Assembly: GCF_004522235.1 (NCBI RefSeq)
Contig: NZ_SDLT01000035.1
Location: forward strand, 1 to 64,000
From: Amycolatopsis nivea
GTDB lineage: Bacteria > Actinomycetota > Actinomycetes > Mycobacteriales > Pseudonocardiaceae
Length of the DNA: 64,000 nt
Direction: 5' to 3'
Shown here: one piece after another, positions 16,275-24,078 of the stretch
How positions within the stretch are numbered: position 1 is the first letter of the stretch
How the letters are laid out: each line of letters begins with the position of its first letter
Notes under the pieces: generated by a model
What the model was told of the DNA's origin: nothing
What the model saw: the letters and a program-made list of their open reading frames with translations, nothing else
The model's database searches: none
Translations under genes and position numbers: made by a program

Positions 16275-19200
16275 ATGTCGAACGCGGACACACCCGCCGA
16301 TCAGACCGGCGGGAATACCGTCGCACCCACGACCAGCAGGCTGGGCGAGCTGCCGCCGCGCATCCGCGTGCACGCGCTGGCGAAGCTGCTCGGCCTGAGC
16401 AGCCGCGACCTGCTCGGCAAGCTCGCCGAGCTGGGGGAGAGCCCCCGCAGCGCCCAGTCGAGCGTGACCAAGGAGGTCGCGCACCGCGTCGCGGTCATCC
16501 TCGACGCGGAGGCCGCGGGCGAGACCGGCGAAGCCGCCGAGACCGCCGTCGGCGCTGCCCCGGAGACCGCCGCCCCGGGCGCCGCCGAGCAGGCCAGCGA
16601 CCAGGCGACCGCGGGAGCCCAGGTCGGCGATGCCGCCCAGACGGCCGCGGCCTCGGACGCCGCCGAGCAGGGCGGCGTTTCGCAGGAGAACGAGGCCCCG
16701 GAAGCCACCCAGGGTGCTGCAGCTCAGGCCACCGCGTCTCCGGAAGCGGCCGCCGACCAGGGCACTGCTTCGAGCGAATCCGCCGCCCCGGACGCCGCCG
16801 CGCAGGCGACGGGCACCGCGCCGGAAGCTGCCGCGAACGCGACGGGCACCGCCTCGGAAACCCCCGCGCCGGAAGCCGCCGCTGAGCAGAGCACCGCCTC
16901 GGAAGCCGCCGAGCAGCCCAGCGCCGCCGCCCCCGGCTGGTCGGCCCGCCCGTTCTCGGCCGAATCCGCCGAACCGGAAGCCGCTCAGGAGTCGGGCGAG
17001 AAGCGCACCCGGACCCGTCGCTCGCGCCGCGCCGTCGCGCCCGCGATCCCGGCCGACCAGCAGGAAACCGAGCAGGCCACCCCGGCCCGCGGCCCGGTGC
17101 ACGTGCCGGTCTTCGCCGCGCCCTCGCCGGTCTTCCTGCCGCCCGAGCCCGCGCAGCAGACGCGGAGCAAGCCCGAGCCGCTGTTCGGCGTCGGCGAGGC
17201 TCCGGCGCAGGCCGAGCGTCCCGACCGCACCGCCGAAACCGCTGAGGAAGACACCTCCGGCGAAGCCCGCGACGAGCGTTCCGACGAGGACGGCGACGAC
17301 GCGAGCGGCCGCCGCCGGCGGCGTCGCGGACGTCGCGGCCGCGGCCGGGGCAAGGGCGGCGACGAGGCCCAGTCCGAGAACGAGGACGAAACCTCCGAAG
17401 ACCAGCAGGACAAAGGTGCCAAAGACGGCGGCAAGGACGCCAAGGACACCAAGGACAAGACCGAAAAGCCGGACGAGGCGGGCGACGCCGAGGCGGAGTC
17501 CGACGACGACGCCGAGTCCGACGGCGGCAGCAAGCGCCGCCGCCGTCGCCGCCGTCGCAAGGGCGGGGACGACGACGGGGCCGAGACGACCGGCACCGAC
17601 GACCCGCCGAACACCGTCACGCACGTCCGCCAGGCCAAGGCCGCCGAGGCCGAGCGCCCGGCGCGCGACGAGGTGCGCAGCGTCCGCGGCTCCACGCGGC
17701 TGGAGGCCAAGCGCCAGCGCCGCCGCGACGGCCGCGAGGCGGGCCGCCGCCGCGCCCCGATCCTGTCCGAGGCCGAGTTCCTCGCCCGCCGCGAGTCGGT
17801 CGAGCGCACCATGGTCGTCGCCGAGAAGGGCGACTCCACGCAGATCGCCGTGCTCGAGGACGGGGTCCTGGTCGAGCACTTCCTGACGTCGTCGGGCACC
17901 GGCTCGATCGTCGGCAACGTCTACCTCGGCCGCGTCCAGAACGTGCTGCCCAGCATGGAGGCCGCGTTCATCGACATCGGCCGCGGCCGCAACGCCGTGC
18001 TCTACGCCGGCGAGGTCGACTGGGACTCGGCCGGGCTGGAAGGCAAGGCGCGCAAGATCGAGCAGGCGCTCTCCACCGGCGACAGCGTCCTGGTGCAGGT
18101 CACCAAGGACCCGGTCGGGCACAAGGGCGCCCGGCTCACCACGCAGATCTCGCTGCCCGGCCGCTTCCTCGTCTACGTCCCCGCGGGCGGGGCCACCGGC
18201 ATCTCCCGCAAGCTGCCGGAGAACGAGCGGCGCAGGCTCAAGGACATCCTCAAGCGGATCGTCCCGGAGGACGCGGGCGTCATCATCCGCACCGCGTCGG
18301 AAGGCATCGGCGAGGAGGAGCTGGGCCGCGACGTCGACCGGCTCAAGGCGCAGTGGGACGTCATCAAGGACAAGGCGGCGGCCGCTTCCGGCAAGAAGGG
18401 CAGCGCGCCGACCATGCTCTACGAAGAGCCGGACCTGCTGGTCAAGGTCGTGCGGGACCTCTTCACCGAGGACTTCGTCAAGCTGGAGGTCCAGGGCAGC
18501 CGGTCCTGGGACACGATCAACGACTACGTCCAGCACGTCGCGCCCGACCTCGCCGACCGGCTCAAGCGCTACACCGGCACCGGCGACGCGTTCGCCGACC
18601 ACCGGATCGACGAGCAGATCACCAAGGCGCTCGACCGCAAGGTCTGGCTGCCCTCGGGCGGCTACCTGGTCATCGACCGCACCGAGGCGATGACCGTCAT
18701 CGACGTCAACACCGGCAAGTTCACCGGCTCGGGCGGCAACCTCGAGGAGACGGTGACCCGCAACAACCTGGAGTCGGCGGAGGAGATCGTCCGCCAGCTG
18801 CGGCTGCGGGACATCGGCGGCATCATCGTCATCGACTTCATCGACATGGTGCTCGAGTCCAACCGCGAGCTGGTGCTGCGCAGGCTCACCGAATGCCTCG
18901 GCCGGGACCGCACGCGGCACCAGGTGGCCGAGGTCACGTCGCTCGGCCTGGTGCAGATGACGCGCAAGAAGATCGGCACCGGGCTGCTCGAGGCGTTCTC
19001 CACGCCGTGCGAGCACTGCAAGGGCCGCGGCGTCGTCGTGTCCACCGAACCGCAGCGCACCGGCGGCGGCAACGGGAACGGCCACAACGGCGGCAACGGG
19101 CACAACGGCCACAGCCACGGCGGCGGCGACACCAAGAGCTCGCGGCGCAACCGCGGCCGCGGCAAGGGCGAGGAGCAGCACTCCGAGCCCAAGCCGGAGC

Positions 19201-19607
19201 AGGCCGCCCCGGCCCCGACTCCGGTGCAGCGCGAATCCGTGGTGTCGGCGGTGCAGGCCATGGCCAACGCGTCCAAGGCGAAGCACGAGCACCACGCTCC
19301 AGAAGCCGAAGCGAAGGACCAGGAGACGGCCAAGCAGCCGGTCGAGCAGGCCGCCGCGCCGGACAAGGCCGAGGACAAGACGGAGGCCCCGGCCGCCGTC
19401 CAGCAGCCGGAAGCGAAGCAGCCGGAGCCCGCGGCCAGCCAGGCCGCGCCGGAGGCGGAAGCCCCGAAGGAGGCCGCGGAAGCGGACTCCGGCGAAGAAC
19501 CCGAGGTCGACGTCCCGGCCCCGGCCGTGCGCAGCACCCGGCGCCGTCCGCGCCGCGCAGCTTCGCGCCCGGCAGGGCCGCCGGTGAAGGCTTCGGACCA
19601 GAGTTGA
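16275..19607 (+). CDS. rne: RNase E/G family endoribonuclease with IF2_N-like head
   Basis: A 1110-residue RNA-processing and mRNA-decay endonuclease. Residues ~15-75 resemble the IF-2 N-terminal domain (PRIRVHALAKLLGLSSRDLL). An Ala/Glu-rich disordered stretch runs to ~330, with two Arg-rich RNA-binding patches (around 344-360 and 417-426). The catalytic core follows: S1-like region (IVGNVYLGRVQNVLP..GRGRNAVLYAGE), first catalytic Asp in VIDVNTGKFTG, second in IIVIDFIDM, and the Zn-link CEHCKGRG. A Gly/His/Asn tract and acidic disordered tail end the protein. GGAGGAG precedes the ATG. The disordered arms probably scaffold a degradosome. Confidence 0.93.
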   Translation: MSNADTPADQTGGNTVAPTTSRLGELPPRIRVHALAKLLGLSSRDLLGKLAELGESPRSAQSSVTKEVAHRVAVILDAEAAGETGEAAETAVGAAPETAAPGAAEQASDQATAGAQVGDAAQTAAASDAAEQGGVSQENEAPEATQGAAAQATASPEAAADQGTASSESAAPDAAAQATGTAPEAAANATGTASETPAPEAAAEQSTASEAAEQPSAAAPGWSARPFSAESAEPEAAQESGEKRTRTRRSRRAVAPAIPADQQETEQATPARGPVHVPVFAAPSPVFLPPEPAQQTRSKPEPLFGVGEAPAQAERPDRTAETAEEDTSGEARDERSDEDGDDASGRRRRRRGRRGRGRGKGGDEAQSENEDETSEDQQDKGAKDGGKDAKDTKDKTEKPDEAGDAEAESDDDAESDGGSKRRRRRRRRKGGDDDGAETTGTDDPPNTVTHVRQAKAAEAERPARDEVRSVRGSTRLEAKRQRRRDGREAGRRRAPILSEAEFLARRESVERTMVVAEKGDSTQIAVLEDGVLVEHFLTSSGTGSIVGNVYLGRVQNVLPSMEAAFIDIGRGRNAVLYAGEVDWDSAGLEGKARKIEQALSTGDSVLVQVTKDPVGHKGARLTTQISLPGRFLVYVPAGGATGISRKLPENERRRLKDILKRIVPEDAGVIIRTASEGIGEEELGRDVDRLKAQWDVIKDKAAAASGKKGSAPTMLYEEPDLLVKVVRDLFTEDFVKLEVQGSRSWDTINDYVQHVAPDLADRLKRYTGTGDAFADHRIDEQITKALDRKVWLPSGGYLVIDRTEAMTVIDVNTGKFTGSGGNLEETVTRNNLESAEEIVRQLRLRDIGGIIVIDFIDMVLESNRELVLRRLTECLGRDRTRHQVAEVTSLGLVQMTRKKIGTGLLEAFSTPCEHCKGRGVVVSTEPQRTGGGNGNGHNGGNGHNGHSHGGGDTKSSRRNRGRGKGEEQHSEPKPEQAAPAPTPVQRESVVSAVQAMANASKAKHEHHAPEAEAKDQETAKQPVEQAAAPDKAEDKTEAPAAVQQPEAKQPEPAASQAAPEAEAPKEAAEADSGEEPEVDVPAPAVRSTRRRPRRAASRPAGPPVKASDQS

Positions 19608-19620
19608 TCCACCACGGGTA

Positions 19621-19644
19621 CCCCGGGTGCAGCAGCGCCCGGGG
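19621..19644 (+). terminator. GC hairpin after rne
   Basis: CCCCGGG (19621-19627) pairs with CCCGGGG (19638-19644) around a 10-nt loop, 14 nt past the rne stop. There is no U-tract, so it may be a weak terminator or an RNA-stabilising hairpin between rne and rplU. Confidence 0.5.
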
Positions 19645-19768
19645 CCTCCCGTAACCTGTAGTACGGCTCATCGCAAGCATGAGTTGCTGCGCGAGCACCT
19701 GGACCGTCTTCGGGCGGGCCGGCCGCGCCAGCCCCCTAACCCATTGTCGAGTAATGCAGGAGACATCC

Positions 19769-20083
19769 GTGTCGGCGTACGCGATCGTCAAGACCGGCGG
19801 CAAGCAGTACAAGGTGGCCGTCGGCGACGTCGTCGAGGTCGAGAAGCTCGAGGGCGAGCCGGGCACCGAGCACACCTTTCCCGCCGTGCTGTTCGTGGAC
19901 GGTGGCGAGGTCACCACGGACGCCGACGCGTTGGCGAAGGTCTCGGTCATCGGCAAGGTCGTCGAGCAGACCAAGGGTCCGAAGATCCGGATCCACAAGT
20001 TCAAGAACAAGACCGGCTACCACAAGCGCCAGGGTCACCGGCAGAAGCTGACCCGCGTCGAGGTCACCGGCATCTCCAAGTAG
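19769..20083 (+). CDS. rplU: 50S ribosomal protein L21
   Basis: A 104-residue protein of the large subunit that contacts 23S rRNA and L20. YAIVKTGGKQYKV at the N-terminus and the basic block HKFKNKTGYHKRQGHRQ near the C-terminus are diagnostic. The GTG at 19769 is preferred over upstream in-frame starts: AGGAG ends 6-7 nt upstream and the length matches the family (~103 aa). Forms the usual rplU-rpmA-obgE order. Confidence 0.96.
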   Translation: MSAYAIVKTGGKQYKVAVGDVVEVEKLEGEPGTEHTFPAVLFVDGGEVTTDADALAKVSVIGKVVEQTKGPKIRIHKFKNKTGYHKRQGHRQKLTRVEVTGISK

Positions 20084-20129
20084 TTCTTCGGATCTTCGGG
20101 ACTGAAGCTTTCAAGAAGGGGCATGAGCG

Positions 20130-20387
20130 ATGGCTCACAAGAAGGGTGCGTCCAGCTCCCGCAACGGTCGTGATTCGAACGCCCAGCGACTGGGCGTGAA
20201 GCGCTTCGGCGGCCAGGAGGTGAACGCGGGCGAGATCCTGATCCGCCAGCGGGGCACCAAGTTCCACCCGGGCGTGAACGTCGGCCGTGGCGGCGACGAC
20301 ACGCTGTTCGCGCTCGCCGCCGGTGCGGTCGAGTTCGGCTCGAAGCGCGGCCGCAAGACGGTCAACATCGTGCCAGTCGAGGCCTGA
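20130..20387 (+). CDS. rpmA: 50S ribosomal protein L27
   Basis: An 85-residue large-subunit protein whose N-terminal tail reaches the peptidyl-transferase centre. AHKKGASSSRNGRDSNAQRL and the block RQRGTKFHPG are diagnostic. It begins directly with MAHKKG, so there is no Firmicutes-type cleavable extension. A strong terminator follows. Confidence 0.97.
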   Translation: MAHKKGASSSRNGRDSNAQRLGVKRFGGQEVNAGEILIRQRGTKFHPGVNVGRGGDDTLFALAAGAVEFGSKRGRKTVNIVPVEA

Positions 20388-20419
20388 TTCTCGGTCTCGA
20401 TAGCGTCAGAACCTCCAAG

Positions 20420-20467
20420 CGAGGGGTGGGACCGGAATAACTCCGGCACCACCCCTCGTTTGTTTTT
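20420..20467 (+). terminator. intrinsic terminator after rpmA
   Basis: CGAGGGGTGG (20420-20429) pairs with CCACCCCTCG (20449-20458), an inner CCGG/CCGG pair lengthens the stem, and TTTGTTTTTG follows. It separates the ribosomal protein transcript from obgE. Confidence 0.9.
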
Positions 20468-20513
20468 GTCCGGATACTTTTTCGCACCATCGCACGTGAA
20501 GTGAGGCAGAACC

Positions 20514-22037
20514 ATGGCGTCCCGGTTCGTGGACCGCGCGGTCATCCATCTGACCGCCGGGGACGGGGGAAACGGCTGTGCCTCGGTGCACCGCGAAAAG
20601 TTCAAGCCGCTCGGCGGCCCGGACGGCGGCAACGGCGGCAACGGCGGTGACGTCACCCTCGTCGTCGACGCCAACGTGCACACCCTCCTCGACTTCCACT
20701 TCCGCCCGCACGCCCGCGCCGGCAACGGCAAAATGGGCATGGGCAGCAACCGCAACGGCGCCGCCGGCGAGGGCCTGGAGATGAAGGTCCCGCCGGGCAC
20801 CGTCGTGTTCACCGAGGACGGCGAACTCGTCGCGGACCTCACCAGCCCTGGCACGCGGTTCATCGCCGCGCAGGGCGGCCGCGGCGGGCTCGGCAACGCC
20901 GCGCTCGCGTCGAAGGCCCGCAAGGCACCGGGGTTCGCGCTGCTCGGCGAGCCCGGCGAGAGCCGGAACCTCGTGCTGGAGCTGCGGTCGGTCGCCGACG
21001 TCGGCCTGCTCGGGTTCCCGTCCGCGGGCAAGTCGTCGCTGATTTCCGTGCTGTCCGCGGCGAAGCCGAAGATCGCCGACTACCCGTTCACCACGCTCGT
21101 GCCGAACCTCGGCGTCATCACCGCCGGGTCGTCGGTCTTCACGATGGCCGACGTGCCGGGCCTGATCCCGGGCGCGTCCGAGGGCCGCGGGCTCGGCCTG
21201 GACTTCCTGCGCCACATCGAACGCTGCGCCGTGCTGGTGCACGTGGTCGACTGCGCGACGCTGGAGCCGGGCCGCGATCCGCTGTCCGATGTGGACGCTC
21301 TCGAGGAGGAGCTGGCCCGCTACACGCCGGGGCTGGGCGGCAAGCTCGAGGAACGCCCGCGCGTGGTGGTGCTGAACAAGATCGACATCCCGGAAGCGGC
21401 CGAGCTGGCCGAGTTCGTGCGTCCCGACCTGGAGGCGCGCGGGCTGCGCGTGTTCGAGGTCTCGACCGCGTCGCGCAAGGGCCTGAAGGAGCTGACCTTC
21501 GCGCTGGCGGAGGTCGTCGAGACCTATCGCGAAGCGCAGCCGGTGCTGGAGCCGGAGAAGATCGTGCTGCACCCGCTCGCGATCGACGACAGCGGGTTCA
21601 CCGTCGAACGCGACCCGGAGGAAGAGGGCGGGTTCATCGTCCGCGGTGCGCGCCCGGAGCGGTGGATCCGGCAGACGAACTTCGCCAACGACGAGGCCGT
21701 CGGCTACCTGGCGGACCGGCTCAACCGGCTCGGCGTCGAGGAAGCGCTGGCGAAGAACGGCGCCCGCCCGGGCAGCCCGGTCACCATCGGCGACATCCAG
21801 TTCGAATGGCAGCCCTCCACTCCGGGTGTGGCGGTGCACCTGTCCGGCCGCGGCACGGACGTCCGGCTGGAGCGCACCGACCGCGTCAGCGCGTCCGACC
21901 GCAAGGAAGCCCGCCGGATCCGCCGCGACGGCACCGGCGAGGACGAGGACCTGGTCGACGAGGAGACCACCCCGTCCATCGATGCCGAACTGGACGACGT
22001 GTGGGACGACGAGGAGCAGGCGGAGCGCGACCGGTGA
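20514..22037 (+). CDS. obgE: Obg-family GTPase
   Basis: A 507-residue ribosome-assembly and stress GTPase. The Gly-rich Obg fold is at ~1-160 (DGGNGGNGGDVTLV). The G domain follows: G1 GFPSAGKSSL, G3 DVPGLIPGASEGRGLG, G4 NKID, G5 STASRKG. The C-terminal OCT domain (~340-420) is followed by an acidic tail. Its stop overlaps the proB start by four bases (GTGA), so the two are co-translated, as in other actinobacteria. Confidence 0.96.
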   Translation: MASRFVDRAVIHLTAGDGGNGCASVHREKFKPLGGPDGGNGGNGGDVTLVVDANVHTLLDFHFRPHARAGNGKMGMGSNRNGAAGEGLEMKVPPGTVVFTEDGELVADLTSPGTRFIAAQGGRGGLGNAALASKARKAPGFALLGEPGESRNLVLELRSVADVGLLGFPSAGKSSLISVLSAAKPKIADYPFTTLVPNLGVITAGSSVFTMADVPGLIPGASEGRGLGLDFLRHIERCAVLVHVVDCATLEPGRDPLSDVDALEEELARYTPGLGGKLEERPRVVVLNKIDIPEAAELAEFVRPDLEARGLRVFEVSTASRKGLKELTFALAEVVETYREAQPVLEPEKIVLHPLAIDDSGFTVERDPEEEGGFIVRGARPERWIRQTNFANDEAVGYLADRLNRLGVEEALAKNGARPGSPVTIGDIQFEWQPSTPGVAVHLSGRGTDVRLERTDRVSASDRKEARRIRRDGTGEDEDLVDEETTPSIDAELDDVWDDEEQAERDR

Positions 22038-23140
22038 GCGGCACGCGCCAGGAGATCGCGGAAGCCCGCCGGCTGGTCGTCAAGGTCGGTTCCTCGGCAC
22101 TGACGACCGCGGGCAGCGGGCTCGACGTTGCCCGGCTCGACGCCCTGGTGGACGCCATCGCGGACCGCGTGGCCCGCGACGCGCAGATCGTCCTCGTGTC
22201 CTCGGGCGCGATCGGCGCCGGGCTCGCGCCGTTGAAGCTGGGCAAGCGCCCGCGCGACCTGGCCACCCAGCAGGCCGCGGCGAGCGTCGGGCAGCTCGCG
22301 CTGGCGCACGCGTACGCGGAATCGTTCGGCCGCTACTCCCTGACCGTCGGCCAGGTGCTGCTCACTTCCGACGATGTCGTCCGCCGCTCGCACTACCGCA
22401 ACGCGCAGCGCACGTTCTCCCGGCTGCTCGCGCTCGGCGCGGTGCCGGTCGTGAACGAGAACGACACCGTTGCCACGCAAGAGATCCGCTTCGGCGACAA
22501 CGACCGGCTCGCTGCCCTCGTGGCGCACCTCGTCGGCGCCGACGCGCTGGTCCTGCTGTCCGATGTGGACGGTCTGTACGACGGCGACCCGCGAGACGGC
22601 GCGACCCGCAAGATCACCGAGGTGCGCGGCGAGTCCGATGTGGAGGGCATCGCGGTCGGCATGTCGTCCTCGGGCCTCGGCACCGGCGGCATGGTCTCGA
22701 AACTTTCCGCCGCACGCACCGCGGCCGGCGCCGGAATCCCGGTGTTGCTGGCCGCCGCCGCCGACGCCGGAGACGCCCTGCGCGAGGCGAACGTGGGCAC
22801 CGCGTTCGCGCCCGCCGACACCCGCCTGTCGGCCCGCCGCTTCTGGCTCGGGTACGCCGCAGACACCTCCGGCCGCCTCCGCCTGGACGACGGCGCCGTG
22901 CGAGCGATCTTGCGCCGCCGGTCGCTGCTGGCGGCGGGAATCACCGGTTTGGACGGTGATTTCGAGGCCGGTGACGTGGTCGATCTGGTGGATTCGGCGG
23001 ATGTCCCGGTGGCGCGTGGCGTGGTCGGGTTCGATGCGGGGGAGTTGCCTGCGTTGATCGGCCGGTCGAGTCATGAGGTCCCGGTGGAGCATCGCCGGGA
23101 GGTTGTGCACGCGGATGACCTCGTGCCGTTGCGCCGCTAA
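22034..23140 (+). CDS. proB: glutamate 5-kinase
   Basis: A 368-residue enzyme that phosphorylates glutamate as the first step of proline synthesis. The amino-acid-kinase domain includes VVKVGSSALT, LVSSGAIGAG, VVNENDTVATQEIRFGDND and the GTGGMVSK loop; the C-terminal ~95 residues are the PUA domain (GALRAILRRRSLLAAGI-like start). GTG start overlapping obgE. The PUA-coding end is partly repeated downstream (23193-23367). proA is not in the window. Confidence 0.95.
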   Translation: MSGTRQEIAEARRLVVKVGSSALTTAGSGLDVARLDALVDAIADRVARDAQIVLVSSGAIGAGLAPLKLGKRPRDLATQQAAASVGQLALAHAYAESFGRYSLTVGQVLLTSDDVVRRSHYRNAQRTFSRLLALGAVPVVNENDTVATQEIRFGDNDRLAALVAHLVGADALVLLSDVDGLYDGDPRDGATRKITEVRGESDVEGIAVGMSSSGLGTGGMVSKLSAARTAAGAGIPVLLAAAADAGDALREANVGTAFAPADTRLSARRFWLGYAADTSGRLRLDDGAVRAILRRRSLLAAGITGLDGDFEAGDVVDLVDSADVPVARGVVGFDAGELPALIGRSSHEVPVEHRREVVHADDLVPLRR

Positions 23141-23192
23141 GACCCCGAGAGGCACTGAGCTGCGCGGGCTGGTTCTGTACGAAGGACGACCG
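23141..23192 (-). pseudogene. decayed copy of the tetR 3' end
   Basis: Read on the minus strand this segment gives SFVQNQPAQLSASRGLSG, which aligns with the true end of the adjacent TetR protein (SFVEYYAEQLARVARHLSGS). It directly follows the intact proB stop, where the tetR end would sit in an ancestral proB/tetR convergent junction. It is the second half of repeat unit 1 of the tandem duplication. Confidence 0.6.
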
Positions 23193-23367
23193 CGGCGCCG
23201 TGCGAGCGATCCTGCGCCGCCGGTCACTGCTGGCGGCGGGAATCACCGGTTTGGACGGCGATTTTGAGGCCGGTGACGTGGTCGATCTGGTGGATTCGGC
23301 GGATGTCCCGGTGGAGCATCGCCGGGAGGTTGTGCACGCGGATGACCTCGTTCCGTTGCGCCGCTAA
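23193..23367 (+). pseudogene. truncated duplicate of the proB PUA-coding end
   Basis: Near-identical to 22891-23140 (the last ~83 codons of proB through TAA), offset 302 bp, but lacking 75 bp between two GTCCCGGTGG direct repeats (23003-23012 and 23078-23087 in the intact gene). The deletion removes exactly 25 codons, so the reading frame survives: DVPVEHRREVVHADDLVPLRR follows the shared segment. There is no start codon or ribosome site. Only a few point differences exist, so the event is recent or under gene conversion. Confidence 0.9.
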
Positions 23368-23987
23368 GACCCCGAGAGATGCCGAGCCACGCGAGCGAGC
23401 TGCTCCGCGTAATACTCCACAAAGGACTCTGACGACGGATCCTCCCCGGTAAGCGCCTCGGCGATCCGGGGGAGCGACGTCGGCGCGCTCGCCGCCGCCA
23501 TCAGCATCAGCAGCAGCGTCCGAGGGTCCACATCGGACGGGAAGTCGCCCGCTTCCTGCCGCGCCCGCATGTACTTGAGCTGCCCCCGCAGGAACTCGCG
23601 CTGCGACTCCGCCCCCGCCTCGCTCGGGGCGCCCTCGGCCATGTTCTCCCGCAGGAACAACCGCGCCTGGTCCTGGTCGGAGAGCCCGCTCCTGGCGAAA
23701 TCCGCGACCACGTCCGCGAGCGGGCGGTCCGGCGTGGTCATCGCGGAGAACCCGGCGAACGGTTCGCTCGCCACCTCCGCGTACAGGCCTTCCTTGCCGC
23801 CGAAGTAGTACGAGATCAGCTGCTTGTTCACCCCCGCGCGCTGCGCGATGTCGCTCACCCGCGCGGCCGCGTACCCCTTGCTGCCGAACTCGGCCTTGGC
23901 CGCCTCGAAAATGCGGGCCTTCGTGCGCTCGGGATCGCGCTGGCGCTCGCCGGGGCGCGGCGCGCGGCGCGGGGTGGTCTCGGACAC
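23364..23987 (-). CDS. TetR/AcrR-family repressor of the adjacent flavin monooxygenase
   Basis: A 207-residue regulator. The HTH lies at ~20-65 (TKARIFEAAKAEFGSKGY..VSDIAQRAGVNKQLISYYFGGKEGLY); the C-terminal helical ligand domain (TetR_C type) has no assigned ligand. GTG start. The TAG stop overlaps the TAA of the duplicated proB fragment on the other strand. It is divergent from the monooxygenase, and the 91-bp gap holds palindromic sites that overlap the monooxygenase promoter, so it probably represses itself and that gene until a substrate-like ligand binds. Confidence 0.88.
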   Translation of the reverse strand: MSETTPRRAPRPGERQRDPERTKARIFEAAKAEFGSKGYAAARVSDIAQRAGVNKQLISYYFGGKEGLYAEVASEPFAGFSAMTTPDRPLADVVADFARSGLSDQDQARLFLRENMAEGAPSEAGAESQREFLRGQLKYMRARQEAGDFPSDVDPRTLLLMLMAAASAPTSLPRIAEALTGEDPSSESFVEYYAEQLARVARHLSGS

Positions 23988-24010
23988 CTGGGCAGCCTAA
24001 CCGACGCATT

Positions 24011-24030
24011 AATCATCCTGAAGGTTGACA
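24011..24030. promoter_or_regulatory. secondary TetR operator, imperfect
   Basis: AATCATCC-TGAA-GGTTGACA repeats the left half of the perfect site at 24032 and keeps part of the right half. The two sites are 21 bp apart centre to centre, two helical turns, so two dimers could bind the same face. It overlaps the monooxygenase -35 box and faces the tetR promoter. Confidence 0.6.
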
Positions 24031-24053
24031 CAATCATCCGCGAGGATGATTAT
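24025..24053 (+). promoter_or_regulatory. sigma-70-type promoter for the monooxygenase
   Basis: Perfect -35 TTGACA (24025-24030), 17-bp spacer, -10 GATTAT (24048-24053, 4 of 6 matches). The predicted start near 24060 leaves a very short leader before the 24079 start codon. Confidence 0.7.
24032..24051. promoter_or_regulatory. TetR operator, perfect palindrome
   Basis: AATCATCC-GCGA-GGATGATT: 8-bp perfect arms around 4 bp. It fills the spacer between the -35 and -10 of the monooxygenase promoter, so binding must block RNA polymerase. Confidence 0.82.
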
Positions 24054-24078
24054 GGAGACCGACCGAGAGGGGATGACC

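Noticed and set aside
16227..19295. 1022-codon minus-strand open frame
   Set aside because: Antisense shadow of rne, composed of Leu/Gly/Ala/Val runs reflecting the Ala/Glu/Arg-rich sense protein.
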